Shown here piece by piece: positions 25,573 to 33,270 of a stretch of DNA of 38,993 bases. The number at the start of each line of letters is the position of its first letter. The first letter of the stretch is position 1. The position numbers were made by a program, and so were the translations under genes. Under the pieces are notes generated by a model. That model did no database searches, had not been told where the DNA came from, and was given only the letters and a program-made list of their open reading frames with translations. The stretch is from Ferruginibacter sp. (lineage in GTDB: Bacteria; Bacteroidota; Bacteroidia; Chitinophagales; Chitinophagaceae): contig JANXTG010000171.1 in the NCBI GenBank assembly GCA_025352525.1, positions 1-38,993 on the forward strand, written 5' to 3'.

Positions 25573-25923
25573 ATGAAAAAATTAATTATTGCTGTAATTG
25601 CCTTCACAGGTTTCACTGTTAAGGGCTTTGCCCAAGAAGTTCCGCCTCAAAAAGCTGATGCACCTAAAACGGATGTTGTAAAAATTAAAACAACTAAAAA
25701 AGTAGACACTAAAACTGTAGCTATAACCAATGAAGCCCCGGCAAAAACCAAGACTGTTGTTATAACTAAACCAGCGATTGTTATCAAAACAAACACAACA
25801 GCACCACTTAAGAAAGATGGTACGCCCGATACACGATATAAAGTACGTTCAGTTAATGTTGCTGGTCCATTAAAAAAAGACGGCATGCCGGACATGCGAT
25901 ATAAAGTAAATAAAAAATATTAA
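25573..25923 (+). CDS. Small secreted protein with duplicated DGxPDxRYKV motif
   Basis: This 116-residue protein has a signal peptide (cleavage likely after FAQ, near residue 21), then a Lys/Thr/Val-rich, probably extended region. It ends with two copies of a short module: PLKKDGTPDTRYKV at 78-91 and PLKKDGMPDMRYKV at 99-112, 21 residues apart. The two copies differ at six synonymous codon positions but only two amino acids, so the peptide rather than the DNA seems to be under selection. The motif recurs in small proteins of related bacteria as I recall them, without a known function. It follows the hybrid kinase by 231 bases and is closed by a terminator, so it is probably its own unit. Confidence 0.75.
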   Translation: MKKLIIAVIAFTGFTVKGFAQEVPPQKADAPKTDVVKIKTTKKVDTKTVAITNEAPAKTKTVVITKPAIVIKTNTTAPLKKDGTPDTRYKVRSVNVAGPLKKDGMPDMRYKVNKKY

Positions 25924-25955
25924 TAACTGAGGGAGGATTTGGGATTAATAACACA

Positions 25956-25984
25956 GCCACTGTGATTTACCGTGGCATTTTTTT
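25956..25984 (+). terminator. Terminator after the DGxPD-repeat gene
   Basis: GCCAC (25956-25960) pairs with GTGGC (25972-25976) over an eleven-base loop, followed by a run of seven T after one A. The stem is short, but the T-run is good. Confidence 0.65.
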
Positions 25985-26096
25985 GTGCAAATGCAAACAC
26001 GTAATTAACAGAATTTTTTCACCGATAGGTTATGCCCGTTTAACGAGAAACAATTTTAATTGAGCATGATTAAAACCACTTTCACATTTCTAAATA

Positions 26097-27410
26097 ATGA
26101 GGGCTATGCTAAAAAAGTTTTTAAAAAAAAATATTTATTCATTTACTATACTAATTCTTGCTTTTTTACCGGGTTTTGTTTCGGCACAGCAAACCTCAGT
26201 AGATACACTTCATCTAACTTTAATCAAAGCTGAAGAAATTTTTCTCCAAAAGAATTTAATATTACTTGCTAATCAATATAATGTAGACATTAACAAAGCA
26301 TTAGTACAACAGGCAAAACTTTGGGACAACCCTATTCTCAATACCGACCAAAATATTTATGATGGTAAATTTTTTAGACACACAACTACCAATGATATTA
26401 AGTATGGTCAAATTTATATTCAGGTTCAGCAACTTGTGCGCACTGCAGGTAAAAGAAATAAATTAGTACAGTTGGCAAGCGATAATGTAACCCTTTCGCA
26501 GCTTCAGTTTAATGATGTATTAAGAAGTTTAAAATACAGCCTGCAAAGTGATTTTGTAGAAACCATACATCTGCTAAAAATAAAAACAGTATACGTTAAT
26601 GAAATTAAAGAGGTTGAAAAGTTAGTAAAAGGTATGGATGAAATATTAAAGCTGGGCGATATTTCATTGAAAGAAAATATAAGATTAAAGGCGTTATTGT
26701 TTAGTTTACGAAACGAAGAAATAAACGTAAATACTGCTTTAATACCGATACAAAGTGAAATAAAATTATTATTACAATTAGATGAAATCGGTTTTATAAA
26801 ACCTGACCTTACTTACAGTTTACCAAAATTAATAATAGAAGAATTACCTCAAAATGATAGCCTGGTTAATCTGGCATATGCTAATCGTACAGATATTTTA
26901 CTTGCAAAATCTCAATTAGATTTTCAAAAAGATAATTTGACCTACCAAAAATCTTTGGCAAAGCCTGATGTTACACTTGGAGTAGAATACGATCAAAACA
27001 GCAGTTACATCCGCAACTTATATGGATTGACTGCATCAATTCCTTTAAACATTTTTAATAAAAACCAAGGCAATGTTAATGCAGCAAAACTTAGTATAAA
27101 ACAACAAGAAGTACAGGTAGATTTTCAAAATAATAAAGTAAAAAATGAAGTTCAGACCTCTGTAAACAAAATAAAATACTATCAGCAAATAAATAATAAA
27201 GAGCAATTAGATTTTTCGAATACTTACGATAAGCTTTTTCAAAATATGTTAGAAAGTTATCAGCAAAGACGAACCAATCTTTTAGAATTTATTGATTTTA
27301 TAGACGCCTACAAAGACACTAAACTAAAATTAATAGAACAACATATTGCCTTGGTAAAAGCTTTCTCTGAAATAAATTATATTACAAATCAAAATATTAT
27401 CAAATTATAA
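26097..27410 (+). CDS. TolC-family outer membrane efflux protein (CzcC/CusC-like)
   Basis: The 437-residue protein starts with a signal peptide ending around VSAQQ and has the periodic helical repeats of outer membrane factors. Examples are DLTYQKSLAKPDVTLGVEYD and the beta-strand-like GLTASIPLNIFNKNQGNVNAAKL segment, here shortened to its core. It would form the outer membrane channel of the RND pump encoded by the next two genes. The adaptor gene begins 12 bases after its stop, showing an operon. An ATG three codons downstream is an alternative start. Confidence 0.9.
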   Translation: MRAMLKKFLKKNIYSFTILILAFLPGFVSAQQTSVDTLHLTLIKAEEIFLQKNLILLANQYNVDINKALVQQAKLWDNPILNTDQNIYDGKFFRHTTTNDIKYGQIYIQVQQLVRTAGKRNKLVQLASDNVTLSQLQFNDVLRSLKYSLQSDFVETIHLLKIKTVYVNEIKEVEKLVKGMDEILKLGDISLKENIRLKALLFSLRNEEINVNTALIPIQSEIKLLLQLDEIGFIKPDLTYSLPKLIIEELPQNDSLVNLAYANRTDILLAKSQLDFQKDNLTYQKSLAKPDVTLGVEYDQNSSYIRNLYGLTASIPLNIFNKNQGNVNAAKLSIKQQEVQVDFQNNKVKNEVQTSVNKIKYYQQINNKEQLDFSNTYDKLFQNMLESYQQRRTNLLEFIDFIDAYKDTKLKLIEQHIALVKAFSEINYITNQNIIKL

Positions 27411-27422
27411 CCTTACCCAGAA

Positions 27423-28529
27423 ATGAAAAATAAATATCTATATATTCTTTTAATTTTATCATTTGTTCAAATTATAAATGCTTGCAAGGCAAAAGTGGAA
27501 ACGCCTTTAACGGAAGCTAAACAGCCAATAATAAGTGACAGCACAATGCAATTATTACAAATAGATACTGTACGATTGCGGAGCGAAGATGACATAGTAA
27601 AATTAAATGGTGAAGTAAGTTTTGATGATAACAAAGTTGTAAAAGTATATCCATTTAGCAGTGGGCATGTGTTAAGTACTAACGTAAGTGTCGGTGATTA
27701 TGTAAAGGCAGGGCAAATACTAGCTACCATAAAAAGTGCTGATATATCTGGAAATTATTCTGACTTATCTATTTCGGGTAATGACGTTTCTATTAATAAG
27801 CGGGCAGTGGATAATGCTGAACATTTATACCAAAATGGAATAGCCAGCCAAAAAGAATATCTGGAAGCAAAAGAAAATTATAATAAAGCATTGGCAAATG
27901 CAAATAAAATAAAAACCCAAATTGCTATTAATGGTGGCGGACGTACTTCAGCAAACGGAAATTATACAGTGGCTTCTCCAAGGAGCGGTTTTGTTGTAGA
28001 AAAATTAATAAACCCCGGAAATTTTATAAGAAATGATAACAACAACAGCCTTTTTACCATCGGCGATATTAGCGATGTATGGATTTGGGCAAATGTATTT
28101 GAACTAGATATTGCAAAAGTAAAACAGGGTTACAATGCCGCAGTAACGACGGTAGCCTACCCTGAAAAAGTATTTAACGGTAAGGTGGATAAAGTAAACC
28201 AAATACTTGATCCTGTAACGAAAGTTATGAAAATAAAAATTGTATTACAAAATAAAGAGCTTCTTTTAAAGCCTTCTATGTTCGCCAATATTATCATTTC
28301 CAATGCCACCAGTACACAAACTTTAGCCGTGCCATCTTCTTCTATTATAAGCGAAAACGGAAAAAACTATGTTGTAATTTATAATAATAATAATGATGTT
28401 AAAGTACAGGAAGTAAGTATAAAGAAAGTAGTGGGTAATTTAAATTTCATTTCCTCGGGTTTGCAGGAAGGTCAAAAAATCATTACAAAAAATCAGATTT
28501 TACTTTATAGAAAACTAACGGTTAAGTAA
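27423..28529 (+). CDS. RND efflux periplasmic adaptor subunit (CzcB/CusB-like lipoprotein)
   Basis: The 368-residue adaptor links the inner membrane pump with the outer membrane channel. A leader with lipobox IINAC places the lipidated cysteine at residue 21. The biotinyl-lipoyl-like halves are visible: VYPFSSGHVLSTNVSVGDYVKAGQ before, and SPRSGFVVEKLINPGNFIR after, a short helical hairpin. The beta-barrel region (DVWIWANVFELDI) and C-terminal membrane-proximal domain follow. No His-rich metal-binding tail is seen. It is co-transcribed with the TolC-like gene; the pump gene follows after 268 bases. Confidence 0.93.
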   Translation: MKNKYLYILLILSFVQIINACKAKVETPLTEAKQPIISDSTMQLLQIDTVRLRSEDDIVKLNGEVSFDDNKVVKVYPFSSGHVLSTNVSVGDYVKAGQILATIKSADISGNYSDLSISGNDVSINKRAVDNAEHLYQNGIASQKEYLEAKENYNKALANANKIKTQIAINGGGRTSANGNYTVASPRSGFVVEKLINPGNFIRNDNNNSLFTIGDISDVWIWANVFELDIAKVKQGYNAAVTTVAYPEKVFNGKVDKVNQILDPVTKVMKIKIVLQNKELLLKPSMFANIIISNATSTQTLAVPSSSIISENGKNYVVIYNNNNDVKVQEVSIKKVVGNLNFISSGLQEGQKIITKNQILLYRKLTVK

Positions 28530-28715
28530 AAAAACTTTAATTATATTTTTTATGAAGATTGTGAAAGTATGCTTTTTAAAATATTTTGAAGATAGAAGAA
28601 TTCCTGTTTTAGAATGTAAGGTTATTATCACCATAAGCTTGTATTAAATCCAGCTTCAATAAAGCAGCTATCTAATATTGTTACAAAAATATTCTTTTCA
28701 ATTCCTACCAATATG

Positions 28716-28767
28716 TACTTACAAAAAACTGTAAGCACGAATACATTCGAATAAATTATACTTACAG
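28716..28767 (+). promoter_or_regulatory. Repeated half-sites upstream of the RND pump gene
   Basis: TACTTACA occurs at 28716-28723 and again at 28759-28766, 43 bases apart. Between them TGTAAG (28730-28735) is the inverted form, making a perfect six-base inverted repeat with CTTACA (28718-28723). The seven-base CTGTAAG (28729-28735) is also inverted relative to CTTACAG (28761-28767). This lies in the 268-base spacer within the efflux operon. A dimeric metal-responsive repressor site is one possibility, but no regulator gene is adjacent. The rest of the spacer shows no gene I can support. Confidence 0.4.
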
Positions 28768-28797
28768 AATAATAATACAAATTTTAAAGAAAACTTA

Positions 28798-31700
28798 ATG
28801 AATAAATTTATTCAACGCATCATACGTTTTAGTTTACAACACCGTTATTTTGTTTTTTTTATGACAGGGGTGTTAGCAGTAATTGGTTATATAAGTTATA
28901 AAAATACTCCTGTAGAAACCTTCCCGGATGTTACTAATACCCAAATAATTATTATTACTCAATGGCCCGGGCGAAGCGCAGAAGAGGTAGAAAAATTTAT
29001 TACCATCCCTATTGAAATTGAGTTAAACAGTACACAAAAAAGAACAAATCTACGTTCCAATTCATCTTTTGGACTGAGTTACATTACCGTAATATTTGAT
29101 GATGGTGTAGATGACCAATTTGCTCGGCAGCAAATAATGAATCGCATTATTAATGCAGATTTACCAGAGGGTATAAAGCCTGAAGTGCAGCCTCCTTATG
29201 GACCTACAGGCGAAATCTACAGGTATACTTTACAGAGTTCTACAAAAACCATAAGAGAACTTACTACAATACAAGATTGGGTTTTAGACAGAGCATTTAA
29301 AAGTGTAACCGGTATTGCAGATGTAAACAGTTTTGGTGGAGAAGAAAAAACATTTGAGGTAAGTGTAAACCCTGTGTTATTATCTAAATACAATTTGTCC
29401 CCGCTTGATGTGTTTAACGCAATTGCAAAAAGTAATGTAAACGTGGGGGGAGATGTAATTGAAAAAAACGGACAGGCTTATGTAGTGAGAGGTATTGGCG
29501 TACTAAATAATGTAGACGAAATAAACAACATATTAATACAGGAAGTAAATAATGTACCTCTACTTGTAAAAAACGTAGCAGATGTACAAGAAAGCAAAAA
29601 ACCGCAGCTGGGATCAGTTTCTTTGGATGGAAAGCAAAACCAAATAGAAGGAATAATAGTTATGCGAAAGGGTGAAAATCCTACTGATATTTTAAAAGGT
29701 GTTCACAATAAAATTATTGAACTGAATAAAAAATTAAAAAAGGATAATGTATCAATTGTACCTTTTTACGACCGTACTATATTGATGGATTATGCTACAG
29801 AAACGGTTATACATAATCTTTTAGAAGGTATTCTTTTAGTTACTTTAATCGTTTTAATATTTATGGCAGATTGGCGTACCACTCTCACGGTTAGCATAGT
29901 TATCCCACTGTCATTATTATTTGCTTTTATGTGCATGCGTTTAAAAGGAATGAATGCAAACCTACTAAGCATGGGGGCTGTAGATTTTGGAATCATAATA
30001 GATGGTGCTGTTGTAATGGTAGAAGGGTTGTTTGTTGTGCTAGACCAAAAAGCTAGGGAAATAGGTATGGAAAAGTTCAATAAATTATCCAAACTAGGGC
30101 TATTTAAAAAGACGGGTACAGAAATGGGCAAAGCTATTTTCTTTTCTAAACTAATCATACTTACCTGCTTAATCCCCATTTTTGCTTTTCAAAAAGTAGA
30201 AGGAAAAATGTTTAGCCCATTGGCTTATACACTAGGTTTTGCATTAGTGGGTGCTTTGCTTTTTACCCTAACATTGGTACCTGCATTATCAAGTATTTTA
30301 TTGCGTAAAAATGTAAAAGAAAAGCACAATCCTATTGTTCATTTTTTTGAAAGTATTGTAGGTAAAGCATTAAACGTTGTATATCGTCATCAAAAAACAA
30401 GTGTAATAATTGCATTTGCAATTATGATATTATCATTGGCATCAGCAAAATTTTTAGGTTCAGAGTTCTTGCCTCCGTTAAATGAAGGAGCATTGTGGAT
30501 CACGGCCGAACTGCCCCTCAGTGTATCGTTAAATGAAGCAGACAGTTTATCTCAAGTACTGGAGCATGATGTGAGACAGTTTAGTGAAGTGAGGCATGCG
30601 CTAACACAAGTTGGTAGAACTAATGACGGCACTGATCCTAAAGGGTTTTTCAATGTACAAATTGCAGTAGATTTATTGCCGGAAAAAGAATGGAAAGAAA
30701 AAATTACTTACGATGAACTCGTAAATAAAATGGATAAAAAGCTGAGTCAATATCCAGGTATTGGTTTTAATTATTCGCAGCCTATCAGAGATAATGTATC
30801 AGAAGCTATTGCAGGTGTGCCTGCAGCTTTAGCAGTTAAAATATTTGGAAATGATTTTAACGCAATCGACTCAATAGCCAATAAAGTTTATGCGACCCTT
30901 AAAGATGTAAAAGGAGTGGAAGATTTAGGTGTCATTAGAAACCTTGGCCAGTCTGAACTGAGGATAGATCTAAACCAGGCTAAAATGGCTTTATACGGCA
31001 TAAGCCCCACAGATGCTAATAGTGTAATAGAAATGGCAATTGGTGGAAAAGCTGCCACTCAATTGTACGAAGGAGAGCGTAAGTTTGACATAAGAGTAAG
31101 GTATATGCTACAGTTTAGAGGGGACCCCGAGGCTATAGAAAATTTAATGGTGCCATCTGCAGGTGGTAACAAAATACCTTTAAAAGAGATTGCTGATATA
31201 AAAACACTTACCGGGCCGGCATTTATTTACAGAGATAACAATGAAAGATATATTACTGTAAAATTTTCTGTAAGGGATAGAGATCTTGGTAGTACTATCA
31301 AAGAAGCACAGGAAAAAGTTGATAAAGCAATAAAGCTTACAGAAGATTTTAGAATAAGCTGGAACGGAGAATTTGAAAACCAACAGAGAGCAAATAATAC
31401 TTTGGCTAACATAATTCCGATTTGTTTGTTGGTTATCTTTTTAATTCTATTTATAACTTTTGGTAATGTAAAAGATGCAATGCTAACTATACTCAACGTG
31501 CCTTTTGCTTTAATAGGTGGTATAATGGCTTTACATTTTACAGGTATGAATTTTAGCATAAGTGCCGGAATCGGCTTCATTGCATTGTTTGGCGTATGTA
31601 TTCAAAATGGTGTTATATTGATAAGTGTATTTAGAAAAAATTTAACTGAAAAAATGCCATTAGATAAGGCTATAAAGGAAGGCGTAATCAGCCGTGTTCG

Positions 31701-31938
31701 CCCCGTAGTTATGACGGCATTAATGGCCGCCATTGGTTTATTACCTGCGGCAATTGCCACAGGTATTGGAAGTGAAACTCAAAAGCCATTGGCAAGGGTA
31801 GTAATAGGTGGGCTTGCAACATCAACAGTCCTTACACTTTTAATATTGCCGGTTATGTATGCATTGGCACACAAGGCAATTCACAACAGAAATAAAAGAA
31901 AATTGCTTGCTAAAACAGAAACTGTAAACAAAGTTTAA
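28798..31938 (+). CDS. CusA/CzcA-family heavy metal efflux RND transporter
   Basis: The 1046-residue pump drives metal export by proton antiport. It has the N-terminal first helix, two large periplasmic loops and twelve membrane segments expected of the family. In the fourth membrane helix the proton-relay motif is DFGIIIDGAVVMVEG, with Asp396, Asp402 and Glu409. This DFGxxxDGAV form matches CzcA-like divalent-cation pumps rather than the CusA form. The periplasmic position where CusA has a copper-binding Met reads NVSEAIAGVPA here, without Met, again favouring zinc, cobalt or nickel over copper. That is an inference. The last family motif position, usually VEN, is VEG. Confidence 0.93.
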   Translation: MNKFIQRIIRFSLQHRYFVFFMTGVLAVIGYISYKNTPVETFPDVTNTQIIIITQWPGRSAEEVEKFITIPIEIELNSTQKRTNLRSNSSFGLSYITVIFDDGVDDQFARQQIMNRIINADLPEGIKPEVQPPYGPTGEIYRYTLQSSTKTIRELTTIQDWVLDRAFKSVTGIADVNSFGGEEKTFEVSVNPVLLSKYNLSPLDVFNAIAKSNVNVGGDVIEKNGQAYVVRGIGVLNNVDEINNILIQEVNNVPLLVKNVADVQESKKPQLGSVSLDGKQNQIEGIIVMRKGENPTDILKGVHNKIIELNKKLKKDNVSIVPFYDRTILMDYATETVIHNLLEGILLVTLIVLIFMADWRTTLTVSIVIPLSLLFAFMCMRLKGMNANLLSMGAVDFGIIIDGAVVMVEGLFVVLDQKAREIGMEKFNKLSKLGLFKKTGTEMGKAIFFSKLIILTCLIPIFAFQKVEGKMFSPLAYTLGFALVGALLFTLTLVPALSSILLRKNVKEKHNPIVHFFESIVGKALNVVYRHQKTSVIIAFAIMILSLASAKFLGSEFLPPLNEGALWITAELPLSVSLNEADSLSQVLEHDVRQFSEVRHALTQVGRTNDGTDPKGFFNVQIAVDLLPEKEWKEKITYDELVNKMDKKLSQYPGIGFNYSQPIRDNVSEAIAGVPAALAVKIFGNDFNAIDSIANKVYATLKDVKGVEDLGVIRNLGQSELRIDLNQAKMALYGISPTDANSVIEMAIGGKAATQLYEGERKFDIRVRYMLQFRGDPEAIENLMVPSAGGNKIPLKEIADIKTLTGPAFIYRDNNERYITVKFSVRDRDLGSTIKEAQEKVDKAIKLTEDFRISWNGEFENQQRANNTLANIIPICLLVIFLILFITFGNVKDAMLTILNVPFALIGGIMALHFTGMNFSISAGIGFIALFGVCIQNGVILISVFRKNLTEKMPLDKAIKEGVISRVRPVVMTALMAAIGLLPAAIATGIGSETQKPLARVVIGGLATSTVLTLLILPVMYALAHKAIHNRNKRKLLAKTETVNKV

Positions 31939-32002
31939 AAGGTTCTAATAAAAATTGCCATAAAAATAAACCAGATTTTAAAACGATTTAATTGAAATAA
32001 TT

Positions 32003-32983
32003 TTGGGTTATAAAAACTTTTTTTCGGGTATCATTTTAAGAAAATCTTTAAAAAAACGTGATGATTATTCAAAAAATAAAAGATTTTTTCTTTTGTTATT
32101 TCTACTTTTTATTTTTAATAAAAATATTTTCTCACAGGCTGTATACAATAATCAGGTTTTCAATAGTAACCGTTTTAAAACAATTGTTATTGCAGAATCT
32201 GCAGTTACTACAGTAGGGTTAATAGGACTTCATTATTTGTGGTATAAAAAATTTCCACATAGTAGATTTCATTTTTTTGATGATAGTAAAGAATGGTTAA
32301 ATATGGATAAAGCCGGTCATGCAACTACATCATATAATTTAAGTGCTGTTCAGTTTAATATGATGAGTTATGCAGGTATAAAAAATAACCAAGCAACCTG
32401 GATTGGCGGTTTAACAGCATTAGGGTTTCAAACCATAATTGAAATTTTTGATGGGTTCTCACAAAAATGGGGATTTTCAAAAACTGATATGTTGGCAAAT
32501 ATTATTGGTACGTCGTTATTTATGACCCAACAGTTTGCATATAAAGAACAACGTATTCAAATGAAATTTTCTTTTCATCGCAGCATTTATGCTAAATATA
32601 ATCCTGCAGAATTAGGTTCCAATAAATGGCAACGATGGCTTAAAGATTATAATGGTCAAACATATTGGATTTCTATTAACCCGGCATCTTTTACGAAAAG
32701 CAATACTGAATTTCCACGCTGGTTAAATGCGGAAATCGGTTACGGTGCAGATGGTATGACGGGTGGCAGTAAAAACCCATCTGAAATAAATGGTAAAAAA
32801 ATCTCTTCGTTTAATAGACAAAGAAAATATTTTTTTTCGCTGGGTGCAAATCTTAAAAATATAGATCGTAAAAATCTAAATACAAAAGCATTGTTGGTTA
32901 TTCCTGAAATTTTTAAATTGCCTTTCCCTGCCATTGAATTTAAAAAGAATTCCGCTTTAAAATTTCATCCTGTCTATTTTTAA
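32003..32983 (+). CDS. DUF2279 family exported protein
   Basis: The 326-residue product has a basic start followed by a strong hydrophobic leader (RFFLLLFLLFIF) ending near FSQA, so it is exported. The DUF2279 core (about residues 95-175) has MDKAGHATTSYNLS (Asp102, His106), the EIFDGFSQKWGFSKTDMLAN stretch (Glu147, Asp150, Asp162, Asn166) and a conserved GT. Function of the family is unknown. The start is unusual: the frame opens after a stop at 31979-31981 and has no ATG before the leader, so TTG at 32003 is the best candidate. It follows the RND pump by 64 bases and may be read through from it, but no functional link is evident. Confidence 0.8.
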   Translation: MGYKNFFSGIILRKSLKKRDDYSKNKRFFLLLFLLFIFNKNIFSQAVYNNQVFNSNRFKTIVIAESAVTTVGLIGLHYLWYKKFPHSRFHFFDDSKEWLNMDKAGHATTSYNLSAVQFNMMSYAGIKNNQATWIGGLTALGFQTIIEIFDGFSQKWGFSKTDMLANIIGTSLFMTQQFAYKEQRIQMKFSFHRSIYAKYNPAELGSNKWQRWLKDYNGQTYWISINPASFTKSNTEFPRWLNAEIGYGADGMTGGSKNPSEINGKKISSFNRQRKYFFSLGANLKNIDRKNLNTKALLVIPEIFKLPFPAIEFKKNSALKFHPVYF

Positions 32984-33071
32984 GTTTAATATTTTATTCA
33001 ACAGCAGCATTTATTTCAATGATCTTTTTTATTTGAGTAAATTCTATTCATGGCAACTGCTATGCGTGCTT

Positions 33072-33102
33072 TTCAACTATATATATATTCATAGTAGTTG
33101 AA
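33072..33102 (+). other. Inverted repeat upstream of the susC-like gene
   Basis: TTCAACTA (33072-33079) and TAGTTGAA (33095-33102) form a perfect eight-base inverted repeat with a 15-base AT-rich centre. It has no T-run. It lies in the 287-base spacer before the SusC-like gene, about 170 bases from its start codon, and could be an operator or simply the end of the preceding transcript. The rest of the spacer holds only the promoter candidate described separately. Confidence 0.35.
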
Positions 33103-33227
33103 GTAATTGATAAAAAAATAACGTAGTAATCATTTCGTATTACCAAATCTTTAAATAACCGTTACTTTCCTGAGGGTATTGTTTTCTTAACTTTTTGTTT
33201 AAAGTTAGATAACGATACTGCATCTTT

Positions 33228-33253
33228 TTGGTAACACAGCATTTATAGTTTTG
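33228..33253 (+). promoter_or_regulatory. Candidate promoter of the SusC/SusD operon
   Basis: TAGTTTTG (33246-33253) matches TAnnTTTG and lies 17 bases before the start codon. A TTG at 33228-33230 is 15 bases upstream, shorter than the usual 19. The leader would be only about 10 bases. Confidence 0.45.
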
Positions 33254-33270
33254 CGTCATAAATAAAATAT

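Noticed and set aside
28552-28647. 31-codon open frame in the efflux operon spacer
   Set aside because: Short, with no recognisable motif or initiation context. Its presence in an AT-rich gap is expected by chance.
29790-30179. 129-codon minus-strand frame within the RND pump gene
   Set aside because: Antisense to a well-supported transporter gene, without its own start context or family features.
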